64,000 bases of DNA from Pseudobdellovibrionaceae bacterium (GTDB taxonomy: Bacteria; Bdellovibrionota; Bdellovibrionia; Bdellovibrionales; Bdellovibrionaceae): NCBI GenBank assembly GCA_947449255.1, contig CANFQX010000015.1, forward strand, positions 17,380 to 81,379, written 5' to 3'. The notes under the pieces are model-generated. The model worked only from the letters and a program-made list of their open reading frames with translations, was not told the DNA's origin and made no database searches. The translations under genes were made by a program, and so were the position numbers. This document shows positions 27,965 through 36,837 of this stretch, one piece after another. Position 1 is the first letter of the stretch, and each line of letters starts with the position of its first letter.

Positions 27965-30478
27965 ATGGAAACAATCGTAATTCCTTCTGAGTCCTCGTCA
28001 TTCCCACTGATTTCCCTAACAAATGAAATTCCTTCATCCTCCCCCATTTTTCGAGATATGGCGAAAGCCACAGAGTCTGAGCTTCACTTGATGGGTGGGA
28101 AAGCCGCAACACTCGCTGTTTTGTTAAAAAAGGGCTTTCCTGTGCCTCCTGGTGGTGTTGTTTTTCACGAACCGAAAACTTCAGAATCCTACAAAGAAAT
28201 TATAAATTGGTGGAAAAAACAAGGCTCCTATCCGGTCGCTGCAAGGTCTTCAGCTTCTGGAGAAGACAGCCCCGATTTCAGCTACGCCGGGCAATTTGTC
28301 ACCCTTTTACATCTTGCCAATGCCAGCGATCTCAGTTCCGGCATTGCCACTTGCTTCCAAGCCGTTCACCGCACCGCAAGCCAAGCTTACGCAGCTCACT
28401 TTGATCGCGCTGAAATTCCTATGCACGTGTTGATTCAACGAATGATCGACTCTCAGTTCTCTGGCGTCTTTTTTTCTATCGACCCACGCCAAGAAGATTC
28501 TTCCTGGCTGATTGAAGTCGTTGAAGGGCAAGGCGAGCAATTGGTCTCGGGTCAAGTCACTCCATTTCGCTTCACCTCTGAACACGAGGACATTTTTCCT
28601 GCTCCAAAAAACTGGAAAAAGGATTATTTAAAGCAAATCATCTCTTGGGGAAATGAAGTTCAAAACACTTTGGGTTATAAAGTGGATATGGAGTGGGCCA
28701 TTGATCAAGAGGGTCAATTTTGGATTCTTCAATCTCGTCCCATCACCGCCCATGCAGCACCCTCAAATAAACGAAAAATTTTAGATCAAGAATGGCAACG
28801 CATTCTCACAAACTATCCAACCGACAGCCTTTGGGATGGCCATACTTTTGCAGAATGGACTGGTGTTCCCACAGAAGTCACCTTTGATCTTTGGCAAAAA
28901 ACTTTTCAAAAAGGGCAGGCCTTCGATTTAGCCTTGCGATCCATTGGCTATGAAGGAATAGAATCTCTAGAGCCAGAAGCAAGCCTTCTTGAGCGTGTCT
29001 ATGGAAGAGCCTATTTAAATTTAAAAACAATGGAGCCCGTCTATTTTGGCAGATCCCCTTACCGGCTCAATCCCTTTCCAAGACCTCATTTGGAATTTGA
29101 TTGGTCAAAATTATCTCTGGAAATGTTTTTAAAAGCACCGGCTGGCCTAGGTAAAATGGCCCAAGTTGCATGGAACATTCAAACAAGACGCCACGAATTG
29201 GCAAAAAAAGCTCTGGCCCTTGTGAAGACAATCCCACCAGCAGCAAATGTGGATGTTCAACAGCCAAGTCCATTCGATGCCTTTGCCTTGTTTAGTGAAT
29301 GCCAAAATTTAAGTTTTGAGCAGCAGCAAAATAAATTGAAAGTTCTCAGCACTATTTTTGCTAAAGACTCCCTGCAAGCAACCTTCTTGATTACACTTTT
29401 AATCGAATCGACGACTCAAGGACTCATGGCCCTCATTGAAAAAGATCTGGGCGAAGCCAGGGCGGCTGAGTCCCTTCATATTCTGACAGGACTGGGAATG
29501 CAAAGTCTTGCAAGCAAAATGCATTTCGAATTTTCACAGATAGAAAACTCTCTTGAAAAGTGGCAGAATTATTTAAATCACTACGGTCATCGTGGCGTTG
29601 GTGAGTTGGAACTTTCCCATCCGCGCTGGGTTGAAACCAATCCACCTCAAACTAAAAAAATATTTAAATCCAAATTAAATGCTAATTTAAATGCTGGACT
29701 AAATTTTGGCATTGATGTGCAAAAGGAAGTTGATGAAAATCAAAGTGATTTGAACCTTACTGAGCAATTCGAAAAAAATTCTAGCTTAACCAGCCTGCTT
29801 ACGGAGCTTTCAAGCTTACGCCGTCCAGTTTTCAAGCAAGAATGGGCTGAATTGCAAAAGTTGATGGAAGTTCGCGAAGAAATTAAAATGGAACTGATGA
29901 AGCCCTATGCCCAAATTCGCTGGTTGCTTTTAGGAATTGGAGAAAAAACTCAGCTTGGTTCTGATATTTTCTGGCTGCGTCTTAACGAAATATTTGAATT
30001 GAGTGATCGTCAGCCTGCAGATTCCTTACTGCAGTTGATCCAAGAAAGAAAACAAAAAGCCCACCATTTAAAATCAATTGACCTTCCCATGTTTTTTTCT
30101 CTTAATGAATTAAAAGAAGTTCTTGAGGATCCCATGGATGCTTCTAAGAATGCAGTTCTGCGGGGAGTCTGTCTTTCTCCTGGCATTGCGAGTGGTGTTG
30201 TTCACATCGTGAACAACCCTGAGGATGAGGATTTGGATTCTTGGCCCGAAAACTATATCCTTGTCGCTGAGGCCACAGATCCAGGCTGGACACCCCTTTT
30301 TGAAAGAGCTAAAGCTGTTATCGTTGCACGCGGTGGAGTTCTTTCCCATTGCGCTATTGTAGCTCGAGAAATGGAATTGCCTGCTGTAGGTGAAATTCGT
30401 GGAGCAAGTCATTTATTGAAGGAGGGTGAACATGTTTGGGTTGATGGAAATCACGGCACAATTAGACGAGCCAACTAA
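27965..30478 (+). CDS. Pyruvate-phosphate-dikinase-type enzyme (rifampin phosphotransferase/PEP synthase-like)
   Basis: The 837-residue enzyme has an ATP-binding PPDK_N domain (about 40-270: MGGKAATLAVLLKKGFPVPPG, ARSSASGEDS, DMEWAIDQEG) and a C-terminal swivelling phosphohistidine domain (about 755-835: RGGVLSHCAIVAREMELPAV, with His795). Between them is a non-standard domain (about 290-720) with no PEP/pyruvate TIM barrel, so it is not a classic PEP synthase. The architecture matches rifampin phosphotransferase-like phosphoryl transferases, where the middle domain binds the acceptor. The acceptor here is unknown. The start ATG has only a weak ribosome site. It overlaps the next gene by 47 bases and leads into a PQQ-propeller and malQ, so a role in sugar or glucan metabolism is worth considering. 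Confidence 0.78.
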   Translation: METIVIPSESSSFPLISLTNEIPSSSPIFRDMAKATESELHLMGGKAATLAVLLKKGFPVPPGGVVFHEPKTSESYKEIINWWKKQGSYPVAARSSASGEDSPDFSYAGQFVTLLHLANASDLSSGIATCFQAVHRTASQAYAAHFDRAEIPMHVLIQRMIDSQFSGVFFSIDPRQEDSSWLIEVVEGQGEQLVSGQVTPFRFTSEHEDIFPAPKNWKKDYLKQIISWGNEVQNTLGYKVDMEWAIDQEGQFWILQSRPITAHAAPSNKRKILDQEWQRILTNYPTDSLWDGHTFAEWTGVPTEVTFDLWQKTFQKGQAFDLALRSIGYEGIESLEPEASLLERVYGRAYLNLKTMEPVYFGRSPYRLNPFPRPHLEFDWSKLSLEMFLKAPAGLGKMAQVAWNIQTRRHELAKKALALVKTIPPAANVDVQQPSPFDAFALFSECQNLSFEQQQNKLKVLSTIFAKDSLQATFLITLLIESTTQGLMALIEKDLGEARAAESLHILTGLGMQSLASKMHFEFSQIENSLEKWQNYLNHYGHRGVGELELSHPRWVETNPPQTKKIFKSKLNANLNAGLNFGIDVQKEVDENQSDLNLTEQFEKNSSLTSLLTELSSLRRPVFKQEWAELQKLMEVREEIKMELMKPYAQIRWLLLGIGEKTQLGSDIFWLRLNEIFELSDRQPADSLLQLIQERKQKAHHLKSIDLPMFFSLNELKEVLEDPMDASKNAVLRGVCLSPGIASGVVHIVNNPEDEDLDSWPENYILVAEATDPGWTPLFERAKAVIVARGGVLSHCAIVAREMELPAVGEIRGASHLLKEGEHVWVDGNHGTIRRAN

Positions 30479-31916
30479 ATTAGCAATTATACCCACGGTG
30501 GTTCTTCCCTTTACAATTTTGGGAATGATCTTGACGAGCCTTGCAACATGGATCGCTGCTTTTTTCGGTGTAAAGCTAAAAGCTGAAGGCCCAAAGCGAC
30601 TTTTTGAAGTTCTGATGAAACCAAAAATATTAATTTTTTCGGTACTTGCAAATTTTCTTTGTTATGGAGCTTATAAAGGAGGACTGCAAATCTATCATGG
30701 CCCCTATCCTCTGTGGTGGGTGAATTACCAGAATTCAACTCCTCAGCCTTCTGAACCAGATATCACCTTTGAAAATTCAATTCAGAAAATCACTTCATCA
30801 GAAGCTCCGCTGGCGTCTCCATCGATAGCAAAGCTCAGTGGTCAATCTATTCGCTCGATCAATGTCGTGTGGGAGAGTCAGCTCCAGGGTCTAATCTTTG
30901 GCACGCCAATCATCAGCGGCAACTCTCTGTTTACTGGTGAATATGGTGGTCGCTTGCTGGAGCTTGATCTTGACAGTGGCAAAGTCTTGCGCAGATTTCA
31001 GATCGGCAAGCCCGTGATGGCCTCTCCGGTTATTTGGAATAATAAAATATACGTCGGTGAGGGTGAACATTTAACTCACCATGCTCGACTTTATTCCTTC
31101 GACCTTAAGACCGGAACTTTTCTAAAGGCTTTCGGGACTGAGGGGCATATTGAGCGCTCAGCTGTTCTTGCTGAAATTGGCACCGGCACGACGGCTAAAA
31201 CTCTATTGATTTCTCCGGCGGGCAGAGACGGACTTTATGCTGTTGATCCAGAGACGATGCAAAAAGTTTGGCAGGCCCCGATCGGTCATGTGGACACCTA
31301 TCCCGCCGTGGATTCCGAGCACGTTTATGTCGGTACCGGCTTAGAGCAAGGCTTTGCGGAAACACCGACAAAAGTTTTTGCCTTGGACATTTTCACTGGA
31401 AACAAAATTTGGGAAAAAACTTTGCCCACATCAGTTTGGGGAGTTCCAATAATTTGGAATGATGTCGTCTGTTTTGGAGTGGGCGACGTATATAATAATA
31501 CTCACTACGGACAGTTGACCTGTTATGATAAGAAAACCGGCAAAGAATACTTTGCCTACAACACCACTGGGGCCCTCATCAGCCAAGCCACTACAAGGGG
31601 TGACCATCTGATCATTGCTGATTTTTATGGCACAATTTACCAGTTCAACCTAAAGACCAAATCCTTGGATTGGACAATCAGCGTACCAACCAAGAAATAT
31701 AACTATGCTTCTGTGGTCATTGACGCTCAAGATCGAGTTATTTTGCCAGGCCTAGAAGGTCTTTATATTTATTCCCGAATGGACCAGCAGCTTTTATTTG
31801 CCTGGAAACCAAAGGATCCATGGCTTGGAACCTACACAAACGTTGTTTTTTACAAGGACCTTTGGGTGATTGCTGACGTCAAGGGCATGGTCAGGGCTTT
31901 GAAGCCGCTTGAGTAA
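30432..31916 (+). CDS. Membrane-anchored PQQ-type beta-propeller protein
   Basis: The 494-residue protein starts at the ATG at 30432, set by AAGGAGG overlapping the end of the dikinase gene. Two hydrophobic helices (about 20-44 and 60-80) anchor it, and the rest (about 125-494) is a beta-propeller with repeats such as GGRLLELDLDSGKVLRRFQI and KVFALDIFTGNKIWEKTL. PQQ-like repeats bind quinone cofactors in dehydrogenases, but here the catalytic residues of those enzymes are not evident, so it may act as a scaffold like BamB or a sensor. The tight overlap with the dikinase and the following malQ suggest one transcript. Confidence 0.8.
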   Translation: MFGLMEITAQLDEPTKLAIIPTVVLPFTILGMILTSLATWIAAFFGVKLKAEGPKRLFEVLMKPKILIFSVLANFLCYGAYKGGLQIYHGPYPLWWVNYQNSTPQPSEPDITFENSIQKITSSEAPLASPSIAKLSGQSIRSINVVWESQLQGLIFGTPIISGNSLFTGEYGGRLLELDLDSGKVLRRFQIGKPVMASPVIWNNKIYVGEGEHLTHHARLYSFDLKTGTFLKAFGTEGHIERSAVLAEIGTGTTAKTLLISPAGRDGLYAVDPETMQKVWQAPIGHVDTYPAVDSEHVYVGTGLEQGFAETPTKVFALDIFTGNKIWEKTLPTSVWGVPIIWNDVVCFGVGDVYNNTHYGQLTCYDKKTGKEYFAYNTTGALISQATTRGDHLIIADFYGTIYQFNLKTKSLDWTISVPTKKYNYASVVIDAQDRVILPGLEGLYIYSRMDQQLLFAWKPKDPWLGTYTNVVFYKDLWVIADVKGMVRALKPLE

Positions 31917-31958
31917 TTTTACTTTTTTAATTATGTTAAAAAAACATAAGGTGACAAT

Positions 31959-33983
31959 ATGAATTCAAATACAAATTTAAGTCAGATCCTTCTTCGCAAT
32001 ACAGCTCGCGCTTGGGGCATTCAGCCTTCTTATTTAGTCAACAATACGGTTCCAGTTTGGGCCAAAGAAAAATCAGTTCTGCGTGTCTTAAGCGATCTGA
32101 CTCAAACAGAAATTCAATCCGATGCTGATCTTAAAAATCTTTTGATGAAAAGGCGTCAAAAATACATTCATGATGGAATCGAAAAATCTTTGGTTCTTTG
32201 GAATGGAAAGATAAAGCCCTTCTATCTTTATTTTGCTGGCGATAAAACAACCTTTGCTGCTTCTGATTTTACAGCCACAGTTCATTTTGAAAACAAATCG
32301 ACTCAAATTTTAAATCTAGAAATTCTATCTATTCAACCTCGCCCTGGTTTTGTGCGCTTGAAGGTTCAATGGAACGAATCCCTGCCCTTGGGCTATCACC
32401 AGTTGGTGATTCAAAAGGGCGACATAATATTGCAAAGTCTTTTGATCTGTCCTCCAGAAAAATTAGAAACCGCCAAAGAGCTCAACCACTCCTGGGGCCC
32501 CTTTGTTCCCCTTTATGCCCTTCGCACGGGAAAAGAATGGGGTATTGGATCTCTGAGAGAGCTTAAGCTCGCTCTTAATAAGTGTGGAGAGTATGGAGCT
32601 CAGTGGTTGGGTACACTCCCCTTGCTGGCCGTCAATTTAGATCCTACGGATTGTGATCCAAGCCCTTATTCCGCGCTGACTCGTCTCTTTTGGAATGAAG
32701 TTTTTCTCGACGTTGAATCTTTAGTTGAGAAATACAACCTTCAATCGGCAAGAGACCTCATTGCCACGCCTGAGTTTCAACAAGAACTCGATGAAGTTCG
32801 TAAGACAACTCACGTTGATTACCATCGGGTTTATCAATTAAAGAAAAAGGTCTTAAAAATTCTTTCAGACGATTTCTTTAAAAATAAAAAAAATGAGTCC
32901 CAAGCCTACAAAAATTTTGAACAAGATAACGCACAAATCAATAACTATGCAGCCTTCCGTTCAAAAGAATTGAGTGAACAAAATTTTCATAAATTTGTGC
33001 AGTTTGAAATGAATGAAGGTTTAAGAGAACTTTCAGAAACACTTCCTCAAGGCCTTTACCTTGATTTTCCAGTGGGAGTGAATGACGCTGGTTTTGATTT
33101 TCAAGCCTTCAACTCAGTTTTCTTTAAAGAGGTCTCAGTGGGAGCGCCCCCTGAAGAAGTTTTCCAACAAGGCCAAGACTGGGGTTTTCCAGCCTTCAAT
33201 CCCTTCACTCACAGAGATGAAGGCTATCAGTACCTGCGCCAAAGTTTACACAATCACTTAAAGTACTGCAAAATTTTGCGCATGGATCATGTTATGGGCC
33301 TCTTTCGGGTTTTTTCGATTCCAAAAAAATGGACAGCCCACGACGGGATCTATATGCGCTTCCCGCAAGAAGATCTCTTCGCCATTTCAATGCTTGAGGC
33401 CTTTAGAGCCAACGCAGATATTGTTGGTGAAAACTTGGGAACAGTTCCAGCTGCTGTGGATGAGCTTTTAAACAAGCGAAACATCAACGGAATGTGGGTT
33501 TTGCAACTTGAGGCTTGGAGAAAACCCACGGAAGTGTTCAGTGCAGCTGCTGCTGCCGAATCGGCAATAAAAAATGTCATGATCAGTTTCAACAATCATG
33601 ATCTTCCTATGTGGGGAAGCTTCATGAAGGGAACAGATTTAGATCTGGTTTGTTCATTAAATATTTTACGTGATGATTCTCGCATAAAATTTCAGGCCGA
33701 AAGAAAAAAACAAATCGAGGAATGGACTCAGTTTGCTGCCCCTGAAAACATCACAGTCAAATTGCATGAAAAGATGGCGCAATCTTCAGGAAAATACTTT
33801 GTTGTCACTCTCGAAGATTTGTGGGGCGAGGAAGCGCCTCAAAATATTCCTGGGACTTGGAAAGAATATCCGAATTGGCGCCGCAAGTTTTCTAAAAAGA
33901 TTTCCGAATGGACTGAAGTGCCTCAGGCCAAATCCATATTTGAAATTATGAAAAAATATCGTTCAGCAAACTCTAAAAAATAA
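31959..33983 (+). CDS. malQ: 4-alpha-glucanotransferase (amylomaltase)
   Basis: It moves 1,4-alpha-glucan segments between maltodextrins, releasing glucose. The 674-residue GH77 enzyme has a long N-terminal beta region (about 1-165) and the barrel after it. The catalytic residues are visible: the nucleophile Asp in RMDHVMGLFRVF (about 443), the acid Glu in VGENLGTVP (about 492), and Asp in FNNHDLPMWGS. It follows the propeller gene by 42 bases and, with the cluster at 40-50 kb, completes maltodextrin use. Length is in the E. coli range. Confidence 0.95.
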   Translation: MNSNTNLSQILLRNTARAWGIQPSYLVNNTVPVWAKEKSVLRVLSDLTQTEIQSDADLKNLLMKRRQKYIHDGIEKSLVLWNGKIKPFYLYFAGDKTTFAASDFTATVHFENKSTQILNLEILSIQPRPGFVRLKVQWNESLPLGYHQLVIQKGDIILQSLLICPPEKLETAKELNHSWGPFVPLYALRTGKEWGIGSLRELKLALNKCGEYGAQWLGTLPLLAVNLDPTDCDPSPYSALTRLFWNEVFLDVESLVEKYNLQSARDLIATPEFQQELDEVRKTTHVDYHRVYQLKKKVLKILSDDFFKNKKNESQAYKNFEQDNAQINNYAAFRSKELSEQNFHKFVQFEMNEGLRELSETLPQGLYLDFPVGVNDAGFDFQAFNSVFFKEVSVGAPPEEVFQQGQDWGFPAFNPFTHRDEGYQYLRQSLHNHLKYCKILRMDHVMGLFRVFSIPKKWTAHDGIYMRFPQEDLFAISMLEAFRANADIVGENLGTVPAAVDELLNKRNINGMWVLQLEAWRKPTEVFSAAAAAESAIKNVMISFNNHDLPMWGSFMKGTDLDLVCSLNILRDDSRIKFQAERKKQIEEWTQFAAPENITVKLHEKMAQSSGKYFVVTLEDLWGEEAPQNIPGTWKEYPNWRRKFSKKISEWTEVPQAKSIFEIMKKYRSANSKK

Positions 33984-34459
33984 TCATCTTCCAAAGTCGT
34001 GCCGGCAATGCGGCACGACTGAAAAAATTGTTCTGTTAACTAGCCAGAACTGAACTAAAAAATCTATATTGAATCCGTAGAAATTTTGGCCTGCAAATGG
34101 CTCATTTCACAGTTCCAACCCACCATTCTCGCACTCAGTTTATTTCTAATAATCTATATTTGAAGACAATTGGACACTCCTAAAGAGACAAGGTTCAAAA
34201 GAGAAGTAATATCGCGGTCCCGATTTTTTTTAAAAAATTAACAAGATCGAGCCTATCAATAATCAAGGTTAAGCCATTGAAGGCTATTAATTTCTCTACT
34301 CAATTTCCTAAGTTTAATAAAAAAATCCCCAAAGCGAGATTTAGAAATTCACTTTAAGACTCAATGGCTAATATATAGGATTTGAAGGAATATAGGTTTG
34401 GCATCCTCATTGCAAAAAGCAAGTTATCATCAATCATGATGACTTACTCGGAGGTCCAA
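33984..34459. other. Intergenic region after malQ, 476 bp
   Basis: A perfect 10-bp hairpin AGTCGTGCCG / CGGCACGACT lies at 33995-34020, but without a T-run on the plus strand; it may still act as the malQ terminator. A GTTCTG / CAGAAC hairpin follows near 34030. The rest is A/T-rich with no ORF of note and presumably includes the promoter of the small gene at 34460. Confidence 0.5.
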
Positions 34460-34609
34460 ATGACTACAAAAATGGAAATTATTCAGTTACTCATCGCAGA
34501 AACAAATGGAAGATTTAATGGAGTTCGGCGAGAACTTCAAACATCCGAAATCCCTCCTGAAATTCAAGAGCTCATGAAGCAAAAGGGAAAACTCAAAAAA
34601 TCGAATTAG
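34460..34609 (+). CDS. Tiny 49-residue protein, unknown
   Basis: It starts at an ATG preceded by a strong CGGAGG site (34449-34454) and ends 8 bases before an excellent terminator, which is what makes it credible at this length. An open frame extends upstream to 34382 but has no start signal. The product is amphipathic, charged and Lys-rich at its end (GKLKKSN), with no Cys, no TM segment, no signal peptide and no GG leader motif. The ABC exporter gene begins 174 bases later on the same strand, so it could be a substrate or regulator of it, but nothing shows this. Confidence 0.65.
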   Translation: MTTKMEIIQLLIAETNGRFNGVRRELQTSEIPPEIQELMKQKGKLKKSN

Positions 34610-34617
34610 TTTATTAC

Positions 34618-34647
34618 AAGGTGGTCCTTTGGCCACCTTTTTTTTTA
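34618..34647 (+). terminator. Rho-independent terminator after the tiny gene
   Basis: AAGGTGGTC / GGCCACCTT (one T-G wobble) around CTTT runs directly into a run of T residues. It isolates the tiny gene from the ABC exporter gene, so the two likely have separate promoters or partial readthrough. Confidence 0.9.
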
Positions 34648-34783
34648 AGTCAGCCTTTTAATGAGTTTTTAGAGGAAGTTACTGGTCAAAGTCTGATGAC
34701 AATCATTGGCATAGTGTTAACAAAGTTCATGACTGGACTCGCTACTGTGTTGTTAGCGAATGGATTGTAGAAAAGGAGTTCTT

Positions 34784-36139
34784 ATGAAATCACAAGCGTA
34801 CCCCTACGTTAATAAAATTCAACTTTCAAAAACTTTGACTTTAAGTTTTATCCAACAATTTGCGGTAGCCCTCAGTACTTTTTGTTTGGCGAAGGCAGGT
34901 TACAATTATAAAGACCCATCCAAACTGATTGCCTGGTGCATGGGAAGTTTTTTGTTTCATATTTTGGCCCCGGCCATTCAGATTATTATAAAAAGATGGG
35001 AATATAATCTTTTTTTTGAAACATACAAAAGTTTCATTCAAAAAAACCTTTTAGAAAAATATGGTAGTCCCTGTTTTTGGAGGCAAAAAGACTTGAAGGA
35101 TTCCTTTACAGCTTCTATTGGAGTGGATGCTGAAGGTTATCTTGGAGCCATCTTATTTGTCGGTCTCGATGTTTTTTCCTATTTTATTTCTCTAGTCCTC
35201 GGAGTCATAGTTCTTGGCAGTACAATTGATACCAAATTTATTCCGGCATTTTTATTGTCATGTATTTTATCCTATTTTCTATATGTAAAAATGAATAAGC
35301 CTATAAAAACACGTTTTGAAGCGGAACAGGTCGCCCGAACTGCATTTAATAGTCACGTCATGGGTGCCTGGGATAATGTCTTTTTGAAAAAAGAATCTAT
35401 AAAGCTTCGCTATGAGAAGTCCTTATTTGATAAATATGAACAAGCTAAAGAACACACAAAAAATGCTGCATCCAGCGCTGAATGTCTGGTATTCGCTCTT
35501 GGATTTGTTGCTGCTATTCCTGTGCTGTTGCTTGTCTTATTTATTGGTTTTCAAAATACATCAACGCAACAGACGTCAGCTTTATTGGCATTGCTTGCAA
35601 CAGTTCCAAGACAGCTTAACATGTTAACAACCTTTCGTGGTATTTTTCAAAATATGGCAGCCCTCATTGGCTACGAAACTAAGATGAAGGTCATCCATCA
35701 AAATGTGAATATTGAAAACTTAATTTACCATGATCAAATCAAACTTGATAAAATAAAGATTCAACAGTGTCACTACTCAGACTTGTTGGAGCTTGAAAAT
35801 AAAATTAAAGCTTTTCGCCCAGGCCGATATGAGATTCGCGGGGAAAATGGCAGCGGAAAATCAACCCTTCTTTTGCATTTGAACTTTTCACTTGAGAATT
35901 CCTTTTATCTTCCCTCTCTACCGAGTCTTGCGATCAGCGACATTGATATGATCGAATCTTCTGGAGAAAATTTATTGAGGCATATCGATTACTTGCGCTT
36001 GGGCTCTGACCAGATATTGCTGCTTGATGAATGGGACGCGAATCTGGACGAATTGAATATTCACAGAACCGAAGTGCTTTTAAATGAGCTGGCGAAGGAC
36101 AAAATAATCATTGAGGTTCGACATCGTAAGGCGGAGTAA
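34784..36139 (+). CDS. ABC exporter half-transporter with an unusually short ATPase domain
   Basis: The start is the ATG at 34784, with AAAAGGAG upstream. The 451-residue protein has about six TM segments (including residues 15-35, 125-190 and 235-275) and a C-terminal ATPase of only about 100 residues. Walker A is GENGSGKS (353-360, Lys359). LLLDEWDANLD gives Walker B, the catalytic Glu and a D-loop, and VRHR the H-loop His. A possible degenerate signature is SSGEN. The Q-loop and most of the helical subdomain seem absent, since Walker A and Walker B are only about 60 residues apart. That is close to half the normal length. It might be a peptide exporter dimer or a reduced form. No other transporter genes flank it. 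Substrate unknown. Confidence 0.72.
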   Translation: MKSQAYPYVNKIQLSKTLTLSFIQQFAVALSTFCLAKAGYNYKDPSKLIAWCMGSFLFHILAPAIQIIIKRWEYNLFFETYKSFIQKNLLEKYGSPCFWRQKDLKDSFTASIGVDAEGYLGAILFVGLDVFSYFISLVLGVIVLGSTIDTKFIPAFLLSCILSYFLYVKMNKPIKTRFEAEQVARTAFNSHVMGAWDNVFLKKESIKLRYEKSLFDKYEQAKEHTKNAASSAECLVFALGFVAAIPVLLLVLFIGFQNTSTQQTSALLALLATVPRQLNMLTTFRGIFQNMAALIGYETKMKVIHQNVNIENLIYHDQIKLDKIKIQQCHYSDLLELENKIKAFRPGRYEIRGENGSGKSTLLLHLNFSLENSFYLPSLPSLAISDIDMIESSGENLLRHIDYLRLGSDQILLLDEWDANLDELNIHRTEVLLNELAKDKIIIEVRHRKAE

Positions 36140-36248
36140 AATTACAATCTGGCTAGGCGATAAAATCATGTTATTTCAAATCATAAATAGAAAAAAATGA
36201 ATCAAAAAAAGATGCTCCGTTTTATTTTCATGTCATTCTAAAATTCCC

Positions 36249-36275
36249 GAGCCTAGGCTTGATCTTCCTAGGCTC
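36249..36275 (+). terminator. Hairpin after the ABC exporter gene, probable terminator
   Basis: GAGCCTAGG (36249-36257) pairs perfectly with CCTAGGCTC (36267-36275) around a 9-base loop, followed by CTTCTCATTT. It lies about 110 bases past the exporter stop and before the convergent pseudogene, so it may serve both strands. Confidence 0.55.
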
Positions 36276-36311
36276 CTTCTCATTTCAAATATTATCTTAA
36301 ATAAAGTGACC

Positions 36312-36836
36312 CTAATCCTTTAAGCAAATGACATTATTTTGAGGTTTACCCCAGCAAGTTTTTTGGCTGTCAAATATTATACTAGGACTTAACTCTTCAG
36401 AATCTGTAGCATTCTCAGGATTTCCCAAGCTCCTTAAAACCCTCGGACTTGAATATTCGCTGGAATAATTTTGATGTTTATATTTCTCAGAAAAAATTCC
36501 AATTGAGGTTTCAGCCATATACATTTCATTTAAACACCTCATCACAAAATTTATTTTTCAAACAATCAACTTGAGCTTGATCTAAGTGATAGACCGATCT
36601 GAGAGATAGAACATTCAAAGTAGATTCAGGGAGTTGATTCCCTGAAGACTCTGATAATTTCTTTAATCTCAACTCCGTCCATCCTTCAATATTGCAAACC
36701 CTCTAGTCGGCAGAGAAGTTACACTGCTTGATTTGAATCTCTGAATACGGAACTGACTCTTTCTCTTCGATCGCAGGGTCTTTTGTTTGGCAGGACACCA
36801 AAAAAATCACAGCATAAAAAAACAAATGGTTTTCAT
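36312..36836 (-). pseudogene. Decayed lipoprotein gene
   Basis: A gene of about 170 codons can be pieced together on the minus strand but is broken three times. An ATG at 36836 begins MKTICFF, and adding one T in the 7-T run (plus-strand 36816-36822) gives a lipoprotein signal (AVIFLVSCQTKDPAIEEK). A TAG at 36703-36705 stops it, after which the same frame continues RVCNIEGWTELRLKKL... to a TGA at 36526, and a further shift leads into the 3' part that ends CWGKPQNNVICLKD at 36312. The Cys-bearing pieces look like one secreted protein. It lies one base after the stop of the neighbouring gene, so it was probably its operon partner. Confidence 0.6.
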
Positions 36837-36837
36837 A

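Noticed and set aside
34165..34215. Similarity of an AGTGTCCAATTG-like piece to IS3-type ends
   Set aside because: Only a few bases match and no transposase or partner end is present.
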